Of a DNA stretch of 64,000 bases, positions 46,928 to 58,871 are shown one piece after another. This DNA comes from Pseudofabraea citricarpa (taxonomy: Eukaryota; Ascomycota; Leotiomycetes; Helotiales; Dermateaceae). The stretch's first letter is position 1. Each line of letters starts with the position of its first letter. The position numbers and the translations under genes were made by a program. The stretch lies in contig JAPWGK010000006.1 of the NCBI GenBank assembly GCA_029641185.1, forward strand, positions 682,001 to 746,000. The letters run 5' to 3'. The notes beneath the pieces were generated by a model. It worked only from the letters and a program-made list of their open reading frames with translations, ran no database searches and was not told where the DNA came from.

Positions 46928-48938
46928 TCACTCGTGCTCACTCTTATATCCTGTCTCCATCACGGTGGCTGACTTTTCAACATCGGCAATGCCACGCTTT
47001 CCTCCATCGACGGAAGGGAGAAGGCCTAGTTCCCTATGGATTTCGGCCAAAAGTATAGCATCTGCCTCACCAGTACGACTTCCGAATACTCGGTCCATAT
47101 CTTCCAATGTTGTATTCTTCGTCTCTGGTAGGAACCACCATACCCAAAGGATACCTACCCCAAGGAATCCGGCGAAGAATATGTAAGTCCCCCATGCCCA
47201 TGCCTCAAGCATTGGAGGCACAAAGAACGCGACCGCAAAGTTGTTGGTCCAGTTGCTGGAGGCTCCGATTGAAGCACCTTTGGCGCGAATAGAGAGAGGG
47301 AAGATTTCTGATACGAGGGTCCATGAAACTGGTCCCCAGGTCGCTCCAAACGCAGCAATATACACCCAAATAAACGCTGCAAGGTCTAGTTAGCTATGTA
47401 AATGAACGAATGTTTTATTACTTTCACATACCGACAGCAACCCAGCCTGCATCAGCATGATGAACCCAGTCGTGGCGAAATTTGGCCACGATGATTCCAG
47501 TAATAACCATAGAGGTAAACATAACCACTGAGCCAACTAGCAACATCGGCTTCCGTCCGACTTTGTCAATGACGAGCTTTCCGAATTAGCATGAGATGTA
47601 TCGCATAACAAGATGTGATAATTCTTACCATGGCTGGAAGAGTGCTGACAAAAAACACAACGCCTGTAACACCAGTTGCAAGTAGGGCGATTGTACCACT
47701 CGAAAGTCCTAAACTGATAAAGACTTGTGGTGCATAGTAGATAACTATTTCAAGATAAGTGATCAACCAGTGAAGTTGGGCGGAGGTTTTCTTACTTGCA
47801 TCGATACCGCTCCACTGTTGGAAAAACATTACCAGCCACGCAGTACAAACTCTTTTGAAGTTATCAAAAGTTCTAAAGCAATTGGCATATTGGGCAACCT
47901 CGTGGATCCAAACACTGCGCTTTTCTTTCGCACCAAGCTTAGGAAATGCCTTTTGAAATGCACGTTCCTCAAACAGAAACTCTGCTTTGATCTCAAGGAA
48001 CTCTACCTGGATAAGATCATCATCGATTGGAAGTTTCCTTAACCACGCGAGTGTCGATTTGGCTTCTTCATCTCTGCCGACCTTAACCAGCCAGCGTGGG
48101 GAGAAGGGCATGAACCAAATACCACAGGCAAGAGCAACGGCGGGAATTCCTTGGATGATAGATGGCAGTTGCCATGCAAGATTGGACTGAGTATCTCCCG
48201 TACCTCCAATATAATTGCTGGCGTATCCGACCCAAAAGGAAAGCATGATTCCAAGGATAGTTGCAAACTGGTAGAACGAGACTATGAAGCCTCGCATCTC
48301 AGGGGCTGAGATTTCTGCATTATATAGCGGTCTTTGGTGACAGTTAGCATTTGCAACATGTAAAACATAGGATCTGACGTACCCCACACCGCTGAATGTC
48401 CCAACTCCTAAACCAGTGAGGAATCTACCCGTGTAAAGAAGCGCAGGGTTGCCATCTTTGGCACCAATATATAGATAACTCCCAAGAATAACCCAACAAC
48501 ATGCCGAGAACATGGTATATTTGCGCGAGAAGACCTCGCCAAAAACGCCCGACGTCAAGGACCCAATAATACCACCCAGCTGGAGGATCGAAGTAAGCCA
48601 GCCAGTGGCGCTTGAGGAGGAGACGACGGTAGGAAAGTTTTGTGTAAATTTGGTCATGACCAGAGACTGGCCCAAGACACCCTGCTGGTATCCATATTCG
48701 AAACCACCAAACCTTCCAATATGTTAGATATAGGGCATCACATAGTCAGATGTGGAAGCACGAGATAGTACTTGGAGCAAAGAAAATATCAAATTACACT
48801 CTTGACTTACGAGGCAAAGAACGCAATAAAAATAATTTTTGGATTTGCTCGGATGGTTTTCCACCGATTTTGCTGAGCGTTTTTGACCCGCCTCTCGGGG
48901 TCCAATGCCTCGGGGTCAAAAGGAACATTGTGCGTCAT
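46928..48938 (-). CDS. MFS sugar/quinate-type transporter
   Basis: Plasma-membrane sugar porter (Sugar_tr family); substrate probably a hexose, disaccharide or quinate. Six exons: 48811-48938, 48383-48712, 47796-48331, 47629-47744, 47432-47576 and 46928-47376, giving 567 residues. Family motifs are present: FGGFEYGYQQGVLGQ near TM1, GRFLTGLGVG after TM4, PFSPRWLVKVGRDEEA in place of the usual PESPRWL, QQWSGIDAIIYYAPQVF in TM7, DKVGRKPM and PETKNTTLEDMDRVF near the C-terminus. The cytosolic tail is about 50 residues and Glu/Lys-rich. Introns are 98, 51, 51, 52 and 55 nt, all GT-AG. The substrate cannot be told from sequence. Confidence 0.9.
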
Positions 48939-49706
48939 GATGCAATTGAGCCAGCTTTGATCTGGTGATATCTAGGAACAAGATTTTAAGTTTGAGCAAA
49001 AGAAGCATTGACAAGGGAAATCTAATTAGCTTGGAGAGTGTCAGATACTTATAAAAACTCTATCGCAAGCTGGGGGATGGGGTTCCAATTGCCATTTCGA
49101 GCAGCACGGCACTTCTGCCGCGACGAGAAGCGATGTGTCAACCATCACGCATCACGCAGCCAGGAGAACGTCAAGACTGGCCTGTTTATGAGGTTTGTGG
49201 ATACCATTATGGGTATGTATGCGGAGTCTCCAGACGCTGGAACTGATCTAGGCAAGCGTACCGGGGAGCAAGCATTGTTGTGGTGCCAGTTGCGATATAC
49301 GGGATCCGAAGCGAGCAGAAAAACAGGGAGTAAGAAGTGGGGGGCGGGGAGCGGGGAAGGCTTTGCTTCGTCCATCTTCTCCCGAATATGTAATTGCATC
49401 AACCCTTGACTTGAAGACCAGGTTCTGAATTCACTTCTGGACAAGCGGGAAAACCAAGATGGGTATTAGAGCCAGCAACTTCTTCATTTGTATACATCTT
49501 GGTCTTGGCATCGGCAAAGAGCTGCTCAATTGATGTCACGAGATGATGTCGACTCAATCTCATTTGGCAACTTGTACCCCGTCGTGGCTACCACTGCTAT
49601 GATTTCCTCTGAATCCTTCGAATGTAAACGGTTGAAGTTGTATAAGTAAGAGCTCCTACTTTCTCATTGTTAGTGTTGAAGGCTATTGTCTAACGCAAAA
49701 CACAAA
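48939..49706. promoter_or_regulatory. Divergent promoter region of sugar transporter and Sde182-like gene
   Basis: 768 bp between two divergently transcribed genes, consistent with a shared regulatory region. Frame 49038-49409 and its antisense 49145-49444 lack protein features. I see no clear operator. Confidence 0.4.
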
Positions 49707-51259
49707 ATGGCTGGAATACGTCTATTTTGTGGCCGTCTTGGCATGACAACTTGCCTCTTCCTTTGCCTCTTCTTTTCAATTTCAAGTGCTGTACCTACCA
49801 GCACCTCAGAGAACTTGCCACAATGCGAGTCGGCAAAGTACAAGTCTAAGACTCGTGTTTTTGTCAGTACCGACATCGGAAATGAACCAGATGATCAAAT
49901 GTCGCTTGTTCGTCTGCTCACTTATGCCAATGAGTTAGATCTTGTAGGCATCGCAGCAAGCACTTCTACTTTTCTCAACGATACCACGAACCTTGTAACG
50001 ATCCAGACTTTAGTTAACGCTTATGACGAAGTTCTTGGAAGTCTGAATGCAAATGTGCCAGCAGACGGCCAATATCCCAGCGCACAGTCTTTACGCAACA
50101 TCTTAAGCGAATCCCATCCAGTCTATGGACTTGCGACATTAAACCTCACGCTCAGCTCTGCAGGGGAGAGTTTGATAAATGCTGTTGATTCCTCTGACAA
50201 CGAGCTATGGTTCTTAGGATGGGGCGGTACAATCGTGCTAGCCGAGACTCTTTACCATGTCCAGAAGGAACGGAGTAAAGAGGAGTTGGAGAAGTTCATC
50301 AGCAAACTTCGAGTATACACCATTTCTGATCAAGATGATTCGGGTCCTTGGATTCGGGTCAATTTCCCATCCCTTTTCTACATAACTTCAATTCATGCAT
50401 TTACCGATTTCCGGCTTGCAGCATGGTCTGGCATATCGGGCGAGGGACTCAATGGTTTTGACCATGGAGGTCCAGATTCAAGCTTGGTATCACACGAATG
50501 GCTGAAGGAAAATATTCAAGATCAAGGAACTCTCGGCTCTCATTACCCTGACTACGAATTCATAATGGAAGGCGACACTCCATCGTTCCTTTTCCTGATT
50601 CCCAATGGTTTGAATGTCCCTGATCACCCGGAATATGGCGGTTGGGGTGGTCGCTACAAGCTGGTTGATGCGTCGAATCGATACCCATTGTATAGCGATA
50701 CTTATGACAGTGTCGTTGGCCTTAATGGTCAAAATTTTAGTAGCAACCAAGCCACAATCTGGCGTTGGCGACAAGGATACCAGTACGACTTTGCAGCACG
50801 AATGGCTTGGTCGAACGCAGGAAATACTACTGGAATCAACCATGCACCGGTCGCTGTAGTGAACAGTACCTGTGGTCCCGAATTCCTCGAGTACCACGTT
50901 CCTGTTGGTGAGAGTATCACATTTGATGCGTCTCAGAGCTGGGACCCCGATGGTGATGTCATTACATACTCCTGGTCTGCATATAATGACATAACTCCAA
51001 ACGCCAGGACCATCTTGCGGAATGGTGGTAAAATTGTTGGCCTACGCCCACTGAACTCTGATGAGAGCATAATTGAGATTTCTCCAGTACTTAATACGGT
51101 CAGTTGATCTGTTCTAGTCAAATCCCAATTAGGACTATCTATGCTCTTGAAAGTAACTAACCTCCTTCTTTATAGACCGCTCATGTTATTCTTACGGTTT
51201 CAGATAATCGAGAGAAGAACTTGGTCGCATATCGCCGGATCTTAATAACGAGCCCCTGA
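49707..51259 (+). CDS. Secreted Sde182-like (DUF1593) nucleoside-hydrolase-fold protein
   Basis: Secreted protein with an N-terminal nucleoside-hydrolase-like domain and C-terminal beta-sandwich, the family called cellulose-binding Sde182; the natural substrate is unknown but it is linked with plant cell-wall polysaccharide. Exons 49707-51098 and 51176-51259 give 491 residues; the 77-nt intron has GTCAGT, AACTAACC and TATAG. Residues 1 to about 28 are a signal peptide (CLFLCLFFSISSAVP). The signature RVFVSTDIGNEPDD at residues 50-63 matches the metal-binding Asp cluster of nucleoside hydrolases. FLGWGGTIVLAETL, DDSGPWIRVNFP and FDASQSWDPDGD are further family landmarks. Several NxS/T sites are present. 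The adjacent sugar transporter, divergent and 768 bp away, suggests use with the breakdown products, but that is inference. Confidence 0.88.
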
Positions 51260-51919
51260 CTGGCTTCAACGATTTGATATTAATTTTGAGCTGTTCGTTA
51301 ATCGACAGCTCGCTTCATCCTTCGGTGTAGCTAATTAATCTGCTTTCCAATAGCCTGGTTTGCTCAGCCCTTAAAAGTATACGAGAAACAAAAGTTATCT
51401 GACAATTGAAAATATTTTGTTATACAAATAAATTATCGTTGCATGAATCTTCAGTCTCTTGTTTTGATTTGTTAAAATGATCTCCACGATTCAGATTGTG
51501 GCTACCTCGTACACCCCCTCGTTTCTTGGTGGCAATATTAGATTTATTGTTATGAGCCAAGGGTTCAAATGGAGATGAATTAACTGAGAATGAATGACTA
51601 GGATAAAAGAGATTCCGAATGAACTACTACACATTTTTTGTATGTCTCTACTTTGCTTGCAGTCTTGCACAGAAGCTCGCCTAAAGTGCTCCATCACAGA
51701 GAAAGGGGCATCACGTGCCACGTGTAGGCCGAGAATTTTCTCGGCTAATATAGCATCGACCAGTCCCTGGCCTGGTTCATGTCAAAATCGGCCGCGCGAG
51801 CTATATCCATCTCCCATTGCAAAGTCATCATCAGTGATGTATGAGGCATCAAATTTGATATAGCCACGCGCAGCATAAGTGAAACAACAGTAAAGGGAAC
51901 AGCATAATACAGAAATATA
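51260..51919. promoter_or_regulatory. RMP1 upstream region with paired CACGTG boxes
   Basis: 660 bp between the Sde182-like and RMP1 genes. Two CACGTG palindromes lie at 51712-51717 and 51719-51724, 7 bp apart, about 200 bp before the RMP1 ATG; the first is in the form ATCACGTG. Such boxes are bound by bHLH factors of the Cbf1 type. No gene is seen. Confidence 0.45.
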
Positions 51920-52588
51920 ATGTCACTCACCATCCGGACCGAACTCGAAACCATCAGCAACCTTCTCCACCTAACCTACCACCGGAGCAAGAACCAACAC
52001 CGGCTATCCAAATGGTGGGCAAAGTTCTCACAACTGCGGCGGCAGCTCTCAAAACTATGCCTAGAAATCGACGCATCTCCCTATCACCAACAAACAGCAA
52101 AACCCAAATCCAAGAATAAGAACCAGAAGATGTTGGAAGAGAGAAAGTCACGTGTCGAACAGAGGGTCGACTTCATGCTGGATGTTTTGCTGGAGAAGTG
52201 CTATCTTGCTTTCTCGGCACTGGTTGCTGATAATCAGTTTTCGGCGCTGGGGTTGATGCTCCTGGCGAATTTGGCGAGAATTGTTAGGCTTTTAGGTGGG
52301 CTGAGGAGAGTTGAGGAGAGAGTAGAAGAGAAGGTGGACGAGGAGCATGACGTGCCTTTGGACGAGGTCGCAGCAAAGGTAGATTTGGGGGAGAAAATCG
52401 AAAGAGAAATCGACACCGAGATGGTTGAGGATGACGGAGTTTCAAAGAAATCGAAGGAGAAGAAGCGTCACATTCCGGATCGGGAGGAAGAAGAGGCTAC
52501 AAGAGGAATACTTGCCAAGAAAGCAAAGAAGAAAAAGAAGAAAAAGGGTGGTGATGCTTTTGATGATTTATTTGATAGCCTAATATGA
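51920..52588 (+). CDS. RMP1: RNase MRP protein subunit RMP1
   Basis: Nuclear/nucleolar protein subunit specific to RNase MRP, which cleaves pre-rRNA. Intronless, 222 residues. The RNA-binding domain reads LLHLTYHRSKNQHRLSKWWAKFSQLRRQLSKL and ALGLMLLANLARI, matching the Rmp1 family motif (HRxKNQHRxSKWW). The C-terminal 90 residues are charged (Glu/Lys) and end in a run KKKKKKKGGDAFDDLFDSLI, consistent with a nuclear-localisation signal and acidic tail. The C-terminal lysine-rich stretch is low complexity, so the end may vary between strains. Confidence 0.9.
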   Translation: MSLTIRTELETISNLLHLTYHRSKNQHRLSKWWAKFSQLRRQLSKLCLEIDASPYHQQTAKPKSKNKNQKMLEERKSRVEQRVDFMLDVLLEKCYLAFSALVADNQFSALGLMLLANLARIVRLLGGLRRVEERVEEKVDEEHDVPLDEVAAKVDLGEKIEREIDTEMVEDDGVSKKSKEKKRHIPDREEEEATRGILAKKAKKKKKKKGGDAFDDLFDSLI

Positions 52589-52657
52589 AGTCCCCATCAC
52601 AAGAACCAAACCTCGCGAGAGTACATGCAGTTCTACCATCTATCAGAGCCTTTGAGA
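52589..52657. other. Tail-to-tail gap between RMP1 and LAS21
   Basis: 69 bp between the stops of two convergent genes, so their 3' ends must overlap. Confidence 0.7.
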
Positions 52658-55634
52658 TTAACCTTTTATCCCCTCGAAAGATATATATTTACAACCAAGC
52701 CAATAAAGTAGGCCGCCTAGCCCAGCGTTGATGCACAAATGTTGTCCTAAACTCCATGCCATGCTGTACAGGTATTTTGGACTGAATACTGTCCATATGA
52801 AAAGATGTGATCTAAGAACTGTGCAAGCTGCCATGACAAAGAGCAAGCTGCATGTGACGAATACAGTAAGTAAGGCCAAATGCTGAAAGAATACTCTCTG
52901 AGCCCCAGTTCTTTTCAAGCGTACTAGCATTAGGTTTGTGACCGATACCCAAAAGACTGGTCCACTCCAATTGCTTACGAATGTCAAGATGCCAACAGCA
53001 ATTACATTATAGCCACTGACGCCGTTGTAAGCACTAGAAAGATCGACAGATGAAATGGCATTGGAGCCACCAAATGCGAAAAAAGACATATACTGTAAGA
53101 GTAAAGAAGTTGTTGTCGTTTCGACCAGACTCAACTCCACATCCCACAGCAAATAATACTGAATCTCGAAGATTAGAAGTAGGGGAATATTGGTGGCTCT
53201 AGATTGAGTTATCAGAAAGAGAGTCAATAGGTCATGAATGGCAAACATGGTTCCTGAGAAATGAGTTAGTAAGCTTTTGGTAGCAAAATGGATTACTCAC
53301 TATTGGGACCCTGCTCGTTGAAGCCAGAGCCAATACTATACCCGAAGCACAGCGCAAGGCCACCAAACACAATCTGCGCTTGAGTAACTAGTGAAGCTCC
53401 CACTTTTCCATCATCGGCTAGCTTTTTTGCAAATCCTACAAGAAGCTCGGGCGAATCTTCGTTGGTAAATGCCACTTTGAAGCTGATGGCAGCAGTAGTT
53501 AAGAGCATACTTATTATTATACGGCCTCTTGGGAATCGTTTGAAGCCATTGGATATGAGTGACTGCATATTCCATAGATACGTTGTTAAAACAAGTGCCC
53601 ACAAAAAGTACCTGTGTTCTGAGAGGAAGTGTCGCGCTATGTCAGGTTCTCCAGCAAATTTCTGACCAGTTTGATTCCAACGTCTTGAAATTCTCGTCGC
53701 AATGAAAATCAAAAGTATTTGAGATGCCAAACTATAAGCATTGATGGTGCAATTGCGTTTCCTATTCCTTGTTAGTTATAATTTCAACCTTCGTGAGTTG
53801 GTATTTACAATTTGATCCAGACGATCAACAGCCAGGTAGAGGTCATCCAATACCAAAAGTGTTGTTCTTCTTCCACATAACTACTAGCGAACATCATGAT
53901 ACCATACGCGATGGCGATGACAAGAATTGGAGAAGCAGATTTCAATGAGCTACTTATAGTTGGAGCAGCTGCAGTACATGCGAGTACTAGGGCAATCGCC
54001 GAGAAGATTTGTCCGGTGATGAGTTTGGCGATGTCGTAGTTGCTGGCAGTGCTACTCATCAAGTCTTGTGCTTGTTTCAACCACTAATAATAATCATTAG
54101 AGATTTCATGCATAGAGGATGTATGCTCTTACCTTTTCTACTTCTAGTAACCACCATGTCCCATCATCTTCGTTATTGACTGCATCAAGACCTTGATTGA
54201 TGCTTCGCCAACCACAGGCCAGCTCCTCAACACCTGAGAATTTGTAGCAATCTGTGGACGGCCCATCATCCTCAAAGGAAGGGAACGTGGCTGCGACTAC
54301 ACTAAGAATTTGTTTGGCATTACGAAGCAAGATCTGTATCTTGTCGTTTTCTAAGTTGATCAGCGTTATGATTACCATGGCAACTGGTGAATGACATACT
54401 CTTTGGCCAGAATGGTAGAAATTCTGGGAGGAATGCACCTAAATTGTTCCGAGGCGCAGGAAACCCAAGAAGGGCTCCCAGTGTAGGTGCGATATCTGAT
54501 TGTTCGACCGTTCTATAATACTGAAAATCCTCCTCGTATGATACGGGAACTGGGGACCCGGTTGAGATTGTTTTAAGCTTAGGGGACATAAAGACTAAAG
54601 CCGGAGAAGTTTCCCCAGGAGCTGAACCACCATGATTACCGGCGTCATTCATACCGTGATCACCGCAGAGAACAAGCAGGGTGGAGTTGAGGTAGTCTTT
54701 TGATTCCATTGCTTCGAAAAGGAGGCGGACGATACCATCCATTTCACTTTGTTTCGGTATCATATTTGGACTGCCGCTAAGTTAGTACAGAGTCGGCATA
54801 TGGATTGGGATATTATCATACCCACGAGGTCCTGTCTTATGTCCAATATGATCGAGACCAAGATAATGTAATACCATGGTATTCCAATCATCTTTGTTCA
54901 ATTCATCTGGAATATGCCTTGTCACGTTGTTGTCTACTTCGGTAAAATCCTAAGAAATATATATTCAGCTATGGTGCTATATACCATCTCGACTTGACTG
55001 ACCGAAACAAAGAAGCTGGATGTGCCATCTGCCCGGTCGAAAGTCCCTGGAAACAGCTTGAGCCAAGTGTCGTCGCCGTACATGACCATCTTGCCAGATC
55101 CCTTCGTTTTCATCTGAGCCAGCCAAGTGTCCTGTGTAGCAAGGGAGGACGAGGTGTCAGACTCCGCAAAATTGAGAATAACATCGAGAAACGATGGGAT
55201 AGAGCCAGTAGTAATCGCTTTGATCCTAGGCATTGTGATGGTAGGAGAGGTGGCATGAGCCGTGAAGGGAATAGCTGCACCATTGGAGATGAGACTATGA
55301 CGAAAATTAGCTAAATCCCCGCATATTCTTGAGCTCCTGTGCTCACCTTTGAGTAAACGCAAATCCAGAGGTATTCGAGTATACGAAATCACTAACACTG
55401 TAAGCTGCTGATGTTGATCCGGAGGGGTTGAAACTACCTTCTTAAGGCATCCACCACCATGAATATGACCTTATCAAATGGAGCTTCTGGCGGAGCGCCA
55501 TATTCGAGCGCCTCATATTGCGCCAATCCAGAAAGAAAGGGCTTATAAGGGAAGAACCCAGTTGCGAAGGTAAGGATAGCAATTGGAATAAGCAAATTCG
55601 CAGCTACTAAAGAAACAGTCTGCAGTCGAGACAT
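52658..55634 (-). CDS. LAS21: GPI ethanolamine phosphate transferase 2 (LAS21/GPI7)
   Basis: ER membrane enzyme adding ethanolamine phosphate to the second mannose of the GPI precursor. Nine exons: 55438-55634, 55347-55391, 55003-55294, 54822-54949, 54400-54770, 54133-54350, 53809-54083, 53301-53761 and 52658-53253, giving 860 residues. The start MSRLQTVSLVAANLLIPI is typical of Las21; TM1 is followed by FFPYKP. The alkaline-phosphatase-like domain has FMVVDALRSDFVYS, HYLGLDHIGHKTGPRGPNM and CGDHGMNDAGNHGG. The C-terminal third holds many hydrophobic helices, including FWYWMTSTWLLIVW and the conserved MFAIHDLLTLFLITQSRATNIPL. All introns are short (46-53 nt), unusual in their number for this window. 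Junction PNR/TM between exons 8 and 9 adds an Arg relative to most homologues. Confidence 0.93.
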
Positions 55635-56088
55635 GGCAGGATCTGGTTGAGGGCAGAACCAGGTAGAACTTTCTCAGATGATACTTCTATGTACCTTGCA
55701 GCTGATGCCATTGCTATATTGACATGTCGCTGATTGAAAGGAGTGTAAATATTGAAGGGGTTATGAAATGTGTCCAACGCGCCTGTGGTCAAACACGAGG
55801 TCCTTATCGATAACAAGATAGTTTATTTCCAGCTGAAGATCAGAAGTGCTCGAGACAATTAAAATTATAAATTCTCGACTTGACAGTTCTAAACATTCTT
55901 TCCATGATTTGAAAGTACAGTCTGACTCTTCTTCGCTTGCATATTTCTCACATGTTGCTATGCAGGAAGAGCAGCCTATTGAATACTGAATGGTATCACA
56001 TAGAACCTATTCCGATAGCAATACTTGAACTCCATGTACTCCAAACCCATTGGCCCCCCTGAACTCCTTGATATGCATCTCTAGTAAC
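55635..56088. other. Intergenic region upstream of LAS21
   Basis: 454 bp with the LAS21 promoter and the 3' flank of the LLPH-like gene (both on the minus strand). No gene is seen; the frame 55607-55816 has no features. Confidence 0.45.
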
Positions 56089-56584
56089 TTAATAGATTTT
56101 CTGCTTCTTTGATTTTGGACCTGTCTTCTTGCCATTCTTGTATTTTGGGAAGACGATCGAAGCATGGCGACTGCTGCGTTTTTTCTCAATTCGACCTTTG
56201 GTTACTGGCTTGTTGACCTTGGTTCCTTCGTCTACTTCCATGGCTATGATATGCAAATTAGAATACAAAGTGCAAAGTAGAAGAGATCTGTATAGTCTTA
56301 CCTTCTTCGTCCTTTGCCTTTGCGACAACTGGTTCAATCTCGTTCTTTCCGACTGCCGCTACATAACAATCAGCCTGCGCACACATGCAACACTCACACA
56401 CGCACACACCTTCCTCTATATCCATCGTGGCATCTTCTATTTTCTGCGGGCGTGGTTGCGACGCAAGCTCCAGAAGCTTTGCAGAAAGTCTTTCAGTGCG
56501 GGCAGTTTCTACAGGACCAAAAACCCGACTCTTTAACTTGGAATTGTTCGCCTTGATCGTGCTTGCTCTTGCGCCTTTTGCCAT
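56089..56584 (-). CDS. LLPH/YBL028C-like nucleolar protein (DUF2423)
   Basis: Small basic nuclear protein related to yeast YBL028C and animal LLPH, associated with pre-60S particles. Exons 56410-56584, 56302-56358 and 56089-56243 give 128 residues. The N-terminal DUF2423 motif reads MAKGARASTIKANNSKLKSR followed by VFGPVETARTERLSAKLLELA. The C-terminus is Lys/Arg-rich (SSRHASIVFPKYKNGKKTGP), a nuclear/nucleolar signal. Intron 1 (56359-56409, 51 nt) begins with a GTGTGTGCGTGTGTG run; intron 2 is 58 nt. The divergent SIZ-type gene starts 369 bp away. Identification rests on the N-terminal motif. Confidence 0.88.
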
Positions 56585-56953
56585 TTCGAGCGATTTGCGG
56601 GATTGTGCGTGCGGGAGACTGAATCGAGGTGGGTAAGTTGAATATCTGCGGTGTTTCTCTGCTAGATTTGCTGCCCGCTCGAACTGGCGGCACATCTTTT
56701 TTTCCTGCCACTTCACCGCTTCCGCTTTTGGCAGGAACGCGGCGGCCTCGCTTTACACCCAGAAGGACTCCGACGTTCGTGAAAGACCCCAACTTCACCT
56801 CTGATATTCTCTTTAAAGAGCGCAGAAAATCCCAGACGAGAACAAAGCCTTGAAATCTAGCTCAGCAGCCAACAAAACTGTCCAGAGAATTCCCATTTTA
56901 TCTGGATGTATTCAACTTAACACCGCGTTTACTCTGCTCAGAGAGCACGCAGC
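56585..56953. promoter_or_regulatory. Divergent promoter of LLPH-like and SIZ genes
   Basis: 369 bp, pyrimidine-rich on the + strand. The open frames crossing it (56493-56798 and 56629-56853) are extensions of neighbouring sequence and lack features. No defined operator seen. Confidence 0.4.
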
Positions 56954-58871
56954 ATGGCCTCGATGGGGGGTGGCTACGTCGATTTTAATCCAGACCCCAT
57001 CATTCGAAAAACATTACAAGGCACAGGTGGAATGGTCAACAAGACGCTACAAGCCATTCTAGTAGAGGAAAACCTTTCAAAGCACGGCGTTAAAGCGGAT
57101 CTCCAACAACGGTTGGCAGAGAGTAGGTTCAGTTCATGTTTCTTCCACTTTGCTTGCTTGAGGCTTGCCTCTATAATTGGAGTACAGCGCCAAACTACAC
57201 ATACCAGATCTAACAGTTGGCAATCCTGCAGGACTTCGAGAGCACTCACGAAATCAAGATGCGCAAAAGTACACACGGCTCAAGAACATGTTAGAGCACC
57301 CTTCTACAATACTGATGGGCGGCGCACTCCCACCGATAAACCCTTACGCCAATAACGCGATACCTTCATACCCCCCTCCAGCGTATACTCCAAGTCCTTG
57401 GGCCAGCCCGCAAAATAATATGCCTGGGGGAGCAGGGCTGAGAGTTCGAGGACCAGGAATGAGTGAGTCTTGAATTCACAATTACGTATTGCGCATTATC
57501 GTCTAATGACTGTCAGATTTCGAGTTCAAGAGCAGCCCTTTCTATCGAATCAGAGAACAGATTGGTGACGGCAGAGTATGCGATAGTAAGTATAGCTTCA
57601 GAGAGCTTCAGCTACGCCAACTAACATGTGTCTCAGCCATGTCACAACATCGTCACACTGTTACCGTAAATATCAGGGTTGCAAGTTACCCCATTTTGTC
57701 AGCGGTCGCGAATGACAAGACAAATACGATGAAGATCATGGTGTTTTGCAGTGGCGATGCGCATGGCCGTCAAGACATCGCATTTCCCCATCAATCGGAG
57801 ATTAAGGTCAATACTGGGGAGGTGAAGGCGAACCTGCGAGGCCTAAAGAACAAGCCTGGTACAACCTTGCCGGTTGATATAACGTCGGAACTTCGATTAA
57901 ATCCTCCCAGCTATACCAACACTGTAGATTTGACTTATGCTTTAACCGTAAAGGTCAGGATTCTACCCAGTATCTTCTGACGAAGTCACTAACTCAGAAC
58001 AGAAATTCTTCCTGGCATTATTTGTCGTTCAGACAATACCTGTTACGGACTTGGTTAAGAAGCTCGAGGTGGGCAAGAAGATAACGAAGGACCACGTTAT
58101 CCGAGATAGTAAGATACCTATAAAATGCTATGAAATCATACTGATTTATGAATTAGTGGTGAGTAAGGCTGCTGATACTGACATTGTTGCGACTTCAACC
58201 GTTTTATCGTTGAAGTGTCCTTTGTCAACAATGAGACTTGGCTTGCCATGTCGGTCAATAGCCTGCCAACATATTCAATGTTTCGACGCAGAATCCTATC
58301 TACAATTACAAATGCAAGCACCGACATGGTCCTGTCCCATTTGCAATAAGATGGCTCCTTTCGAAAGTCTGGCGGTGGACGAGTAAGTTACTTGTTACTG
58401 ATTGATGTGTGTGTCACGGCTAATGAATCTAGATACGTGAAGGATATCTTAAAGAGCACATCTCGATCAATAGATCAGGTCATTATCGAGCCTAATGGTG
58501 TTTGGAAATCTCACGAGAAAGAGAAGCCGGAACCTCAGGCGAATAGAGGATCACGGGAAAGTATCAGTTTTGATGAGGATGATGAAATTGTCGAAGTTGC
58601 CAAACCTGGATTCGCAAAATCGGACAACTCTCTGGCATACCGCACACCAAATTCGGTACCTCCAATTCCAAGTTCTAGGGAACAATCTACAACATCTTCC
58701 GCGCATCAGAAGGGATCGACAACTGGAAAGCGAACAATCTCGGATGTGATCGATCTTACCTCAAGTGGTGACGAGGATGATGAGCCGCTTGCAAGAAATC
58801 CTAAGCGTCAGTTTACTGGGTATGGTACACCATCAAGTGTACCTTATCGAGGACAATTTGGGGCAAATTGA
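56954..58871 (+). CDS. SIZ1: SIZ/PIAS-type E3 SUMO ligase
   Basis: Nuclear SUMO-protein ligase. Exons 56954-57122, 57217-57462, 57517-57585, 57637-57953, 58003-58108, 58157-58382 and 58433-58871 give about 523 residues. SAP DNA-binding helices lie near residues 28-60 (LQAILVEENLSKHGVKADLQQRL). The PINIT domain includes RYSIRE-like FYRIREQIG, HTVTVNIRVASYP and DLTYALTVK. The SP-RING is LKCPLSTMRLGLPCRSIACQHIQCFDAESYL with WSCPICNK, all zinc ligands present. A SIM-like IDLTSSGDEDDE is near residue 480. The second exon start is ambiguous between 57208 and 57217 (three codons). The 48-nt intron 58109-58156 is in frame and stop-free; I assume it is spliced because that gives RDMVSKAADTDIVATS, the family form. 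Confidence 0.9.

Noticed and set aside
57123..57207. Alternative acceptor (CCAG at 57204-57207) for the first SIZ1 intron
   Set aside because: It would add only three codons and keep frame; I chose 57217 as the exon start, but the two cannot be separated from the sequence alone.
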